The translations under genes and the position numbers were made by a program. Shown in pieces: positions 23,858 through 32,613 of a stretch of DNA of 64,000 nucleotides. The DNA lies in assembly GCA_030431455.1 (NCBI GenBank), contig JAUIJE010000013.1, forward strand, positions 1 through 64,000. Direction: 5' to 3'. How positions within the stretch are numbered: the stretch's first letter is position 1; each line of letters opens with the position of its first letter. The notes beneath the pieces were generated by a model. The model was not told the DNA's origin. It saw only the letters and a list, made by a program, of their open reading frames with translations, and ran no database searches. Origin of the DNA: a bacterium. Its GTDB lineage: Bacteria; Myxococcota; UBA727; JAUIJE01.

Positions 23858-26574
23858 CCCCCGGTGGTGAAGTCGGGGGTGTCCTCGGGCGGGTGGTTCA
23901 CCTCGTCGGCCCACGCGCAGTAGGTGTGGTAGCCGGCCACCGCGCCGCTGGTCCCGTGGGCGTCGTTCCACATCTCGATGAGGTCATCGGCATCGCCGTA
24001 CACCGTGCACAGCCCATCGAGGGCGGCGCCGAGACATTCGTTGCGCAGCTGGTTGGCCGCGCCCCCCACCGTCACCGCCAAGGGGTTGTCGTCGACGTAA
24101 TCGGACACTTCGGTGGCCACGCAGCGGAACAGGTCGAACCACGCGGGGTGCGCGTGGCCAGTGGCCTCGGCCTCGAGGCGTTTGCCCGTGCCCCAACGCT
24201 GTGCGCCATTGTGGTCGATGTGGGGATCGAACGCCGCCGAGAACGGTTCTTCCGCGCAGATGCTGCCGGTCTCGTCGCTGTTGGCCGGGGGCCAGATGCA
24301 GATGTCGGCCGGGGAATCCGTGGTCACCGCCCCGGTGGTGTGCTGGCCGACGTTGGCCCAGGCCTCGATGTTCTGCGTGGGCGAGCCATAGCCCGCGCCC
24401 AGGACCGGGCGGTTGACGAACGGCCGCACCTCGAGGGTGCCGCCGAAGCGGGTGCACTCGGTGTACAGGCCGTAAAACGGCGAGGTCATCTTCCGGTACG
24501 ACGGGGGGAAAATGGCATTGCAGCCGCGGACCATGGCCCGCTTGGGTTGGGGAAAGCTCGCCGACAGCGTCCCGGCCATGTCCCGCAGGGTGTCGAGCAG
24601 CATGTCCTGGAGCACGTACTTGAGCCCGATGCCGTCGCTGTCGAACCCGGGGTTGGTCCCCGCCGCGTCCCACACCGCGAGGTTGGACAAGCTGATGCCG
24701 AGGGGATCGAAGTCGTTGAGGAACGCCTCGGTGAAGTTGAGGGTCTCGCCGTCGGCCGCGTCCCAAGCCGCGCCGCTTTGCAACAAGAAGCGCACCACCA
24801 GATTGCTCAACGCCGTACCCCCGCCGAGGACGGCGGAGGTGACACTGGCCTCGGATCCGGGCGCGTAGGAGAAGCTCGCGTCCCGGGTCCAGGTGAGCTC
24901 GGGCGTGGCCACCAGGTTCACCGACGCGATGCGCATGGAGATGTTGGTGCTGGTGTTGATGGTCCCGCCGCCGTTGGCCACGAAGGTGGGATCCCCGAAG
25001 GCGAAACCCCGGGTGGTGTCGTCGTCGTCCGGTCCATTGTCCACCGCCACGGTGAAGGCGCCGCATACCTCCACGGGGAGGGAATCGATCTGCACCGACC
25101 CCAATGACACTTCATCGATCACCGCGGTCTTCTCCCCCTTGAGCAACGGGTCATGCCACAGCTCGATGTGGGCCGGTGCCGTCCCGGTGTGCACCTCGAC
25201 CCCGGGCAGGTACATGCGCACGCAGAACTGCAGCTCACCCGGGTACTCCTCGTTGAGGCTGGACGCGAACTTGAAGTGCACATCGCTGCTGTGCACCCGC
25301 ACCTGGTCGTCGTTGAGCATGTCGTCGGTGACGCCGTACACCGGGTGGCTCACCTCCTCGCCTTGTTCCCAAGGGTAGGCGTAGCCAAGTTGCGTGATGT
25401 CGTACGGCGCGCCACGCGCTTGGCGACGCCCGACGTAGAACGGCACCGTCACCGGGTCGGTGGCCCTGATTCCCGCCAGAGGCTTGAACAACACACACTT
25501 GCCCTCGTGGCAGATGTCGCTGCTGCACTCGGCGTCGGCGCTGCATGATTCGCCCCCTTTCAGCCCGATCCCGAAGGTGACTTCGGGGACCTCTTGGGTG
25601 TAGCTCTGCCCCACCAAGCGCTTGTACTCGAGGCCGTCGTCCCACATGGTGTTGCTCAGGCTGCCGATGGGGTACTCGCCGCATTCGTAGCCCGCGCCCG
25701 CGCCGGGATTGGTGAACGGCGCCCCGAAGGGGTGCATGCCATAGTCACTGCATTCATCGTAGAAGACCTGCTCGAGCACGCCTTCCACCGCCCGGGAAAA
25801 GCCGCTGTAGCCCAAGGCCACGCTGACGTCCCCCTCGGTGTCCGCGCCGGGGGACTCGTGCAGCCAGAACAACGGGAACCACCCGCGCTCCATCGCGCCC
25901 GAGGTGCGCTGGACGTCGACCAACACCTGTCCGCCGTTGTTCACCGGCAGGGTGTCGTCCACCCGGACCAGCTCGCTGGGGTCGAGGGTCGCGATCCGGT
26001 TGTCGACGTCGAACAGGTCGGCCAGGGGCGCGTCGGGATCGTCGATCATCGGGAGGCCGCTGCCCCCGACGTACCGGAACACGTACGCCTGGGTCTCGGT
26101 GGCGTAGCCGTCGCCCACGGTGTTCCCCGCTTGGGTGGTGCCTTGGTACACGGTGTAGGTCTCGGTGCCCGACGAGCCCCCGTCATGAAAGTCAGTCAGG
26201 TACACCATCAACCCGGTGGCGCCCGGGTTGTCGAGGAGGAATGGGTCGTTGTCGACCGGGGTCTTGACCGGCGACTGCACCATCATGGTCAGGGCCAACG
26301 ACGCGGCGAGGTCGTCGCTGATGGCGCCGTTGAGCTCGTCGAGGAACGCCTGCTCTGCGCCGTCGTCACCGAACAGCGACACCACCGGCGCGGACGGGGC
26401 GATGGTGTACGTCTCCTCGGCCACGGTGATGAGGCGCCCCGCCGGCGTGGGATCGCGCGGAGTGATGGTCTTGATGTCGGTGGTCCGCGCCGGGGCCGGG
26501 CCGGCGGTGACAAAGATCAGCGCCGCGGCGGCCAAGGCCTGCAGACGACGTGCATGGGGACGGGGGACGAACAT
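23854..26574 (-). CDS. Large secreted protein of unknown function
   Basis: A 906-residue exported protein. The signal peptide has basic residues then LAAAALIFVTAGPAPA, with cleavage near residue 33. No lipobox. A Dickkopf-like Cys cluster (CSADAECSSDICHEGKC) lies near 400. Otherwise beta-rich, with many Asp/Asn/Gly turns, several isolated Cys pairs (for example CNAIFPP, CTRFGG, CIWPP) and a C-terminal Thr-Gly-Gly end. No catalytic motif is recognised. The ATG at 26574 has a strong AGGAGG ribosome binding site 5 nt upstream. The gene is single. It may be a surface or secreted adhesin-like protein; this is a guess from composition. Confidence 0.8.
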   Translation of the reverse strand: MFVPRPHARRLQALAAAALIFVTAGPAPARTTDIKTITPRDPTPAGRLITVAEETYTIAPSAPVVSLFGDDGAEQAFLDELNGAISDDLAASLALTMMVQSPVKTPVDNDPFLLDNPGATGLMVYLTDFHDGGSSGTETYTVYQGTTQAGNTVGDGYATETQAYVFRYVGGSGLPMIDDPDAPLADLFDVDNRIATLDPSELVRVDDTLPVNNGGQVLVDVQRTSGAMERGWFPLFWLHESPGADTEGDVSVALGYSGFSRAVEGVLEQVFYDECSDYGMHPFGAPFTNPGAGAGYECGEYPIGSLSNTMWDDGLEYKRLVGQSYTQEVPEVTFGIGLKGGESCSADAECSSDICHEGKCVLFKPLAGIRATDPVTVPFYVGRRQARGAPYDITQLGYAYPWEQGEEVSHPVYGVTDDMLNDDQVRVHSSDVHFKFASSLNEEYPGELQFCVRMYLPGVEVHTGTAPAHIELWHDPLLKGEKTAVIDEVSLGSVQIDSLPVEVCGAFTVAVDNGPDDDDTTRGFAFGDPTFVANGGGTINTSTNISMRIASVNLVATPELTWTRDASFSYAPGSEASVTSAVLGGGTALSNLVVRFLLQSGAAWDAADGETLNFTEAFLNDFDPLGISLSNLAVWDAAGTNPGFDSDGIGLKYVLQDMLLDTLRDMAGTLSASFPQPKRAMVRGCNAIFPPSYRKMTSPFYGLYTECTRFGGTLEVRPFVNRPVLGAGYGSPTQNIEAWANVGQHTTGAVTTDSPADICIWPPANSDETGSICAEEPFSAAFDPHIDHNGAQRWGTGKRLEAEATGHAHPAWFDLFRCVATEVSDYVDDNPLAVTVGGAANQLRNECLGAALDGLCTVYGDADDLIEMWNDAHGTSGAVAGYHTYCAWADEVNHPPEDTPDFTTGG

Positions 26575-26819
26575 ATTTCCTCCTGCTGGGTCGAAGTGGG
26601 TCTGGTTCAAGGCTCGGCGGGGCCGGGTACAGATCGGATACAGGGGGCCGGATCGGTGACCGGCGGCACACCACCGCGGCCTCCGGCGTCGGCGGGGGGC
26701 GGCGGACATCGGCCGGGCCACACCCAGCAATGTCACTGTACTCGGTTGCCCCCCAGACGGCCGGTGGCGGCCTGGGCGCCGTGTTGTGCCCGTCGGGCAA
26801 AGGCCGCTAAAAGGAGCAG

Positions 26820-27887
26820 ATGGCGCGCGTGGGCCCCCTGTTGCTGTCGACCTGGACGCTGCTGCTCGCCGCGTGTGCCGACCCGCCCGCCCCCGCCGCG
26901 CCCCCCGGGCTTGTCGTGTCCGGTCCGGCCGCGGGCCTCCGTCCCTGGCTCGCGCGCCTCGGGACCGTGCCCCCGGGCGAGCGCCCCACCCGCCTCGGCC
27001 TGAGCGCCCAAGCCGCGGCCGAGCGGCTCGCGGGCTGCCCCGCCGGGTACCGCGCCCACGCCGAAGACGGCCGCCTCGACACCCTGCTCGACAAGCTCGC
27101 CTGCGCCGACGGCGCCGAGGACGAACACCGGGTGTTCGGCCCTGTGCTCTCCACCGCCGGGGCGCGGCTGCAGGGTCAGCTGCGCGGCACCGACGCAGAG
27201 CTCACGTTGGCGCTGGCGGTGCCCCCGGCCGCGCCGGGCTGGACGGGACTGTTCGTCGTCGACCAGCCCGCGACCAAGGTGCCTTGGACCCGGCCCGACG
27301 ACGCGGTGGCCTTCGGCCAGGCCCACGCCGCAGAGCTCCCTTTGCCCGCCAGCGTGTTGCACGCCCTCGGTCGCGACCTGAACGCCCTCGAGGCCGCGGC
27401 CCTCCAGGCGCTCTTCACCGGACGCTGGGCGTTCGTGTTGCGCCCCCCCGGCGGCGATCCTGCCACATTGCGCCTGGCGGTGGCCCTCGAGGCCCGGGAC
27501 GCGGGCCTCCTCGCCCGGGGCCTGCGCACCGAGCTCGACGCCCTCCGCGAACGGTTCGGGTTCGGCATCGCCCCCGCCGCCACCCCCGGCGGCGGCACCG
27601 CCCAATGCGCCACCGGGCTTTCGCTGGTGCCCGGGTTCGCCCCGTGCCTGACCACCCACGGGCGCTGGCTGGTCGTGGGGTGGAACGCGGCGAGCATGCC
27701 GGCGCTGGGCCGAGACCAACCCGCCCCCGCCGCGTTCCACATGTCACTGGAGGCGTTTGCGCCCATCGACGCCGGCCTCGGCGGGCCCGGCGCGGCCGCG
27801 GTCGCCTACCCGTTCGCCCGGGTCGACGCCCGGCTCTCGCCGGGCCACCTCGACGTGACCTTGCCGTTTGCGGGGCCGCGGCCATGA
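26820..27887 (+). CDS. Lipoprotein, first gene of a three-gene operon
   Basis: A 355-residue predicted lipoprotein with lipobox LLAAC at residue 19. The rest is Ala/Leu/Pro-rich with few hydrophobic runs; a pair CATGLSLVPGFAPC near 275 may form a disulfide. No family recognised. The ATG has an AAAAGGAGC ribosome binding site. Its stop overlaps the ATG of the alkaline-phosphatase-superfamily gene (ATGA), and that gene overlaps the next in the same way, so all three products should be made together at the envelope. Confidence 0.75.
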   Translation: MARVGPLLLSTWTLLLAACADPPAPAAPPGLVVSGPAAGLRPWLARLGTVPPGERPTRLGLSAQAAAERLAGCPAGYRAHAEDGRLDTLLDKLACADGAEDEHRVFGPVLSTAGARLQGQLRGTDAELTLALAVPPAAPGWTGLFVVDQPATKVPWTRPDDAVAFGQAHAAELPLPASVLHALGRDLNALEAAALQALFTGRWAFVLRPPGGDPATLRLAVALEARDAGLLARGLRTELDALRERFGFGIAPAATPGGGTAQCATGLSLVPGFAPCLTTHGRWLVVGWNAASMPALGRDQPAPAAFHMSLEAFAPIDAGLGGPGAAAVAYPFARVDARLSPGHLDVTLPFAGPRP

Positions 27888-30166
27888 GCGGGCGCACGGG
27901 GGGGTTGCTCGTGCTCGTGCTCGCCCTCGCCGGCGGCGCGTGGTGGTCGTTCCGGGCCCTGTCCCAAGACCGGGCCCGCGCCGAGCTGTGCACCGCGGCC
28001 GCCGCCGGGGGCGCCGACGCGGCCCTGGCCGCCTTCGCCAAGTTGTCCCCCGGCGCGCGCGACGGCGCGGCGGTGGACTGTCTGTGCTTGGCCACCCTGC
28101 GTTCCCCCGCCCGCGGCGCCTGTGTCGACGCGCTGGCCGCGGCGGTGCCGCGTGATGCGTCGTACGTGCCCGACGCCGCGGTGGCCGCGGTCGCCCTGCC
28201 CGCGCTGGAGGAAGCCGGCGAATCCGACGCCGCGCACGAGCTCGGCCGGCGCGCCCGGGCCGCGTACCCCGACGACCACACCGTGTACGCGGCCGCGGTG
28301 TGGGCCCGGCTCGCCGCCGCCGACGACGTGGGCGCGGCCGCGGCCGACGAAGCCGCGCGGCTCCCCGCCGGGCCACGCCGGGCGCGGTGGGGGCTCGCCT
28401 TGGTCGACGGCCTGCGCAAGGTCGGCCGCCCGGGCTTGGCCCTCGAAAAGCTGCGCGCGCTCGGCCCGCCCGACGACGACGCGGCCTTCAACCGCTGGGC
28501 GCGCGCGATGATCGGGCTGGCCGGGGCCGTCGGCGACCGACAAGGGCTCGACGACGTGCTCGCGCACGCCGCGCGCTTGAGCGTGCCCGCGGAGGTGGCG
28601 GTCGCGCTCTATGCGTTCGAGCGCTCGCAAGACTTGGCCAACCTCACCGACGAGGACCGCGCGGCCCTGTTCGCCGCGCTCGACGTCCCCGACGAGGTCG
28701 CCCGTGGGCAGTCCGTGTTCGAAGCGGTGTTCCGGCGGGCGATTTCGACCCGGGCCCTGCAGCGGCGCGAAGAAGAGGCCCTCGCCTTGCTCGACCGGGC
28801 CCGGCGCCTGTTCCCCGCGTTCAACCTCACCGCCGCGGACGTGCGCCGGGCCGCGGCCCAATCGGGGCGGTTCGCGGGCGCGGGCGGTCCAGGGACATTG
28901 CGGTTTGTGCCCCCCGGGCCAGGGCGCCTGCGCGTGGCCGATCAGGACCCGGTGGCGCCCTTCGTCGAGCAGCTCGCCCACGGCCCGGTCACGGTGTCCC
29001 GCGCGGTGGGCGCAACCCCGGTGCGGTGGGCGTGGCTCGACGAGAACGGCCAGACGTTGCGCGGCGGGGGCAGCGCCTGGCCGGTGGCCGGCGCGTCGGT
29101 GACGGTCCCCATCGAGTCCCGCGACAAACAGCCGGTGTCGACCTACGCGCCCCCCCCGCGCCGGGTCGCCGACGGGCGCCGGCGGGTGGTGGCGGTGTTG
29201 CTCGATTCGTTCGACTGGGCGGTGCTTCGGTACGTCGAGGCCCGCGGTGAGCTGCCGTTTTTGTCCTGGGCCATCCCGCGCAGCCGGCACGGGGTGTTGC
29301 GCTGCGTGCCCGCGACCACCGCCGCGTCGGTGAAGAAGCTGCTCTACCCCGGGGCCGAGCAAGCGCCCACCTTCGCCACGTTCCTCGCCGACCACGCCAA
29401 CCAGGTCGGCTTTGCCCTCGAGACCGACGCGGGGCTGTCCCGGCCCTTTTCGTGGCTCAGCCCCACCCGCGAACACCTGTTCACGACGTTGGCGAAGGCG
29501 GGCGTCACCGCGGTCGACCTCGTGCCCGACTTCACCGCCCCGGGGCGGCCCGCCCGGGCCGGTCTGGTGCACCGCCCTGGCCAGGGGCCGAGCCCCCGGG
29601 TTCCCGATCACCAAGACCCCGCTGCGCTCGACATCGCGCGGGTGGTGCCCTCGTTCGCCCGCTGGCCGGCCAAACATTCACATTGGGGGTTCGAGACCGC
29701 GGCGGTGTTTCGCCGGGTGGACGCGGCGGTGGCCGACGCCGGCGTGGACCTCGTCGTGGCCCACGTCGACCCCACCGACCTCGCGTCCCACAATGACCTG
29801 CGCCCGCTCGACACCGGCGCCCAGGAGGCCGACGTGAGCATCCTCCGGGACCTGTACCGCTACGTCGATCACCGCCTCGCCCATGTCTATGCACAGCTCG
29901 ACAACGACGACGTGCTCTTGGTGTTCTCGGACCACGGGGCCACCTCCGCCCTCGCCCATTCGCCCCGGGGGGTGTTCATCCTGCTCGGTGGCCCCCTCGA
30001 CGCGCGCGGCCGCCAGCCCGACGGAGACTGGTCCATCGACGGGCTGAGCTGGCTTTTGCACCGCCTGGTCGTGCCCGGCGCCGGGCCGGACTGGCCCACC
30101 GGAGGCTTCGCCGAGACCGGCGACCGGTTGCCGCTTCTGCCTCCACAAGGCACGACCCGACCATGA
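27884..30166 (+). CDS. Alkaline-phosphatase-superfamily (type I phosphodiesterase-like) membrane protein
   Basis: A 760-residue protein: an N-terminal membrane anchor (LLVLVLALAGGAWWSF), an alpha-helical TPR-like region to about 330, a small beta region, then a phosphodiesterase/nucleotide-pyrophosphatase-like domain (about 425-750). Metal-site candidates are Asp in VAVLLDSFDWA, His/Asp in VAHVDPTDLASHND and Asp-His in VFSDHGATS. The nucleophile position probably lies in CVPATTAASVKKL. The active domain would face the periplasm. Enzymes of this superfamily include phosphoglycerol transferases and phosphodiesterases. It starts and ends with 4-nt overlaps. The substrate is unknown. Confidence 0.78.
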   Translation: MSGRTGGLLVLVLALAGGAWWSFRALSQDRARAELCTAAAAGGADAALAAFAKLSPGARDGAAVDCLCLATLRSPARGACVDALAAAVPRDASYVPDAAVAAVALPALEEAGESDAAHELGRRARAAYPDDHTVYAAAVWARLAAADDVGAAAADEAARLPAGPRRARWGLALVDGLRKVGRPGLALEKLRALGPPDDDAAFNRWARAMIGLAGAVGDRQGLDDVLAHAARLSVPAEVAVALYAFERSQDLANLTDEDRAALFAALDVPDEVARGQSVFEAVFRRAISTRALQRREEEALALLDRARRLFPAFNLTAADVRRAAAQSGRFAGAGGPGTLRFVPPGPGRLRVADQDPVAPFVEQLAHGPVTVSRAVGATPVRWAWLDENGQTLRGGGSAWPVAGASVTVPIESRDKQPVSTYAPPPRRVADGRRRVVAVLLDSFDWAVLRYVEARGELPFLSWAIPRSRHGVLRCVPATTAASVKKLLYPGAEQAPTFATFLADHANQVGFALETDAGLSRPFSWLSPTREHLFTTLAKAGVTAVDLVPDFTAPGRPARAGLVHRPGQGPSPRVPDHQDPAALDIARVVPSFARWPAKHSHWGFETAAVFRRVDAAVADAGVDLVVAHVDPTDLASHNDLRPLDTGAQEADVSILRDLYRYVDHRLAHVYAQLDNDDVLLVFSDHGATSALAHSPRGVFILLGGPLDARGRQPDGDWSIDGLSWLLHRLVVPGAGPDWPTGGFAETGDRLPLLPPQGTTRP

Positions 30167-32607
30167 GTGCGCGCGCGCCCTCCCCGTCGTTTTTGTGGGT
30201 GCTCTTTTTTGGCACCGGCCTGTCGGGCCTGTTGCTCGAACAAAGCTTCGAACGCTGGCTGAGCACCGTCGTCGGGGCCAGCCGGCAATCGGGCGCGATC
30301 GTGCTCGCCCTGTACTTCGTGGGCTTGGCCCTGGGCGCGCGCCTGTTCGGCCCGCTGTCGCGCCGGGTGCGCGACGGGGTCCGGCTCTACGGCCTGCTCG
30401 AGGGTGCAGTGGGATTGTACGCGATGCTGCTCGCGTACCTGCCCGAACCCCTGCTCGAAGCCTCCACCCGGTTGGTCGCGGCCGCGCCCGCGGGCTCGGC
30501 CGCGGCCACGGGGGTGCGCATTCTCGTCGGGGCGCTGTGGATCTTGCCCCCCACCTTGGCCATGGGCGCGACGTTCCCCGCGGTGGTGCGCGCCCTCGAA
30601 CAACGCGGTGACCACGCCCGGCTCTCGAGCCAGATGTCGAGCCTGTACGGGGCCAACCTGCTCGGCGCGGTCACCGCCGCGTTCCTCGCGCCCTACTTGT
30701 TCTTTGCCTACCTCGGGGTCAACGGCACGCTGCAGGTGGTGGTGGCGATTCAGGTCGCGATCGTGGGCACGGTGCTGTGGCGCAGCCAGGGCCAAGACCC
30801 CGGTCCCGGTCTTGACGACGACGACGGCCCCGGGCCCCGCCCCGCGCCCGACGACGGGGGCCGCTCCGGCCGGGCGGTGGTCCTGCTCGCGTTCGTGTCC
30901 GGCGCGGTGGTGTTCTCGTTCGAGGTGTTGTGGATCCACCTCATCGGGGCCGCGATCGGGATGAGCGCGTTCTCGTTTTCGCTGATGCTGGTGTGCGTGC
31001 TCCTCGGGCTCGGGTTGGCCAGCGCGGTGGTGGCGAAAATCCGGCCCGCGGGGCCCGCCCTCCCCGACGCCGCCTTGGGGGGCGCGTTCGCCGCCGCGGC
31101 GGTGGTGTGCTTGGCCAGCTTGCAGCTCTGGGACGTCACCGGCGACATCTTGCTGTGGTTTGGCGACGGGGCCACGACGTTCGCGGCCGGCGAGTGGGCC
31201 CGGTTCGCCACCGCGGCGGTGGTGTTGCTGCCCTGCGCGGTGGCGCTCGGCATCACCTATCCTCTGTTGTTCCGGGTGGAGCGCTTCCCGCGGGCGCGGG
31301 CCGCGGTGGTCTCCAGTCACATGGCGGCGGCCAACGCGCTGGGCTCGATGGTGGGCGCCCTCGGCACCGGGTTTGTGTTGCTCAACACCCTGGGGGCAGA
31401 GTGGACCATGCGGGGCTTGGTCGCGGTGTTGGCCGGAGCGGGCGCGTTGTTGCTCATCGGCCCCGCCCGGGCGAGCACCGCCCGCGACCCCAAGTTGTTG
31501 CTCGCGCTGTGCGCGGGGCTGGTGCTCTTGCCCTGGCTCACCCCGCGCTGGGACCTGCCGCGCCTGCTCTCCGGGGTGAACGTCTATTTCGCCCCCAGCC
31601 ACGCCAACCCCGACGACAAAATCGTGTATTTGGCCGAGGACAATGTCTCTGGGTTCACCACCGTGGTCCGCCGCGCGGGGACCCCAGAGCGGCCGCCGCT
31701 GCTCACGTTGCTCACCAACGGCAAGTTCCAGGGCAACGACGGTGGCGAGGTCACCGCCCAGCTCGGCTTCGCCTATCTGCCCGCCGCCTACGCCCACGGG
31801 CGCCGCCGCGCCCTGGTCATCGGGCTCGGCACCGGGGCCTCGGCCGCCGCGATCCACGCCGCCGGCTTTCGGGCGGTGGACGTCGCTGAGCTGTCCCCCC
31901 ACATGCCCGAGGCGGCGCGTCGGTTTGGCCACATCAACCGCAACCTGCTCGACCTCGAGGGGGTCACGCTCTTCGTCGAGGACGGCCGCACCCACCTGAC
32001 CCGCTCGCCCCCCGGCCACTACGACGTGATGAGCCTGGAGCTGTCGAGCGTGTGGTTTGCCGGGACCACCAACCTGTACAGCCGCGACTTCTACCGCCTG
32101 GCCAAGGACCGTCTCGCCGAGGGCGGCGTCTTGCAGCAGTGGGTGCAGCTGCACCACATCGGCACCGGGGAGCTGCTCTCCATTGTGTCTACCCTGCGCG
32201 ATGTGTTCACCCACGTGCAGCTGCATTTCGTGGGCGGCCAGGGCATTCTCCTCGCCAGCGAACGCCCCTTGGTGCTCGATCCCGCCCACGCCGCCGACAC
32301 CGCCGAACAGCTCACCGCGGCGTTCGCGAATGTGCCCCGGGCCGGGCGCCTGCTTGATCCGCGCATGGTGGAAGGCACCCGCGTGCTCGACGACGCGGCC
32401 GCCACCCGCCTGTGGGCGTACGTCAAAGACAATGGCCTCATCCTCAACGACGACCTCAACCGCTACCTGGAGTTCTGGTCTCCCCGCTACAACCTGGAGC
32501 GGCGCGACCACGTGCGCATCAATCTTCGTCGGCTGTTGCAGTTCGCCGATGCCCCCACCCGGGACACCCTCACCGCGCGATACGGCCTCGCCCCCGACGA
32601 CGGGTGA
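30163..32607 (+). CDS. Membrane-fused spermidine synthase-like protein
   Basis: An 814-residue fusion. Residues 1-450 hold about 12 membrane segments in two halves (split by a DDDDGPG linker near 215), as in the fused MFS/spermidine-synthase group. Residues 490-800 are an aminopropyltransferase-type Rossmann fold with ALVIGLGTGASAAAI, ELSPHMPEAA and the segment YDVMSLELSS. Spermidine synthases have a catalytic Asp in the last segment (YDVIxxD); here it is Glu/Ser, so classical activity is doubtful. It is the last gene of the operon that starts at 26820. The substrate could be an exported small molecule; not known. Confidence 0.85.
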   Translation: MSARAPSPSFLWVLFFGTGLSGLLLEQSFERWLSTVVGASRQSGAIVLALYFVGLALGARLFGPLSRRVRDGVRLYGLLEGAVGLYAMLLAYLPEPLLEASTRLVAAAPAGSAAATGVRILVGALWILPPTLAMGATFPAVVRALEQRGDHARLSSQMSSLYGANLLGAVTAAFLAPYLFFAYLGVNGTLQVVVAIQVAIVGTVLWRSQGQDPGPGLDDDDGPGPRPAPDDGGRSGRAVVLLAFVSGAVVFSFEVLWIHLIGAAIGMSAFSFSLMLVCVLLGLGLASAVVAKIRPAGPALPDAALGGAFAAAAVVCLASLQLWDVTGDILLWFGDGATTFAAGEWARFATAAVVLLPCAVALGITYPLLFRVERFPRARAAVVSSHMAAANALGSMVGALGTGFVLLNTLGAEWTMRGLVAVLAGAGALLLIGPARASTARDPKLLLALCAGLVLLPWLTPRWDLPRLLSGVNVYFAPSHANPDDKIVYLAEDNVSGFTTVVRRAGTPERPPLLTLLTNGKFQGNDGGEVTAQLGFAYLPAAYAHGRRRALVIGLGTGASAAAIHAAGFRAVDVAELSPHMPEAARRFGHINRNLLDLEGVTLFVEDGRTHLTRSPPGHYDVMSLELSSVWFAGTTNLYSRDFYRLAKDRLAEGGVLQQWVQLHHIGTGELLSIVSTLRDVFTHVQLHFVGGQGILLASERPLVLDPAHAADTAEQLTAAFANVPRAGRLLDPRMVEGTRVLDDAAATRLWAYVKDNGLILNDDLNRYLEFWSPRYNLERRDHVRINLRRLLQFADAPTRDTLTARYGLAPDDG

Positions 32608-32613
32608 CCCGCC

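Noticed and set aside
26786-27883. N-terminal extension of the alkaline-phosphatase-superfamily gene to 26786
   Set aside because: The extension is the alternative frame of the lipoprotein gene at 26820, which has a clear lipobox and ribosome binding site; the ATGA at 27884 is the natural start.
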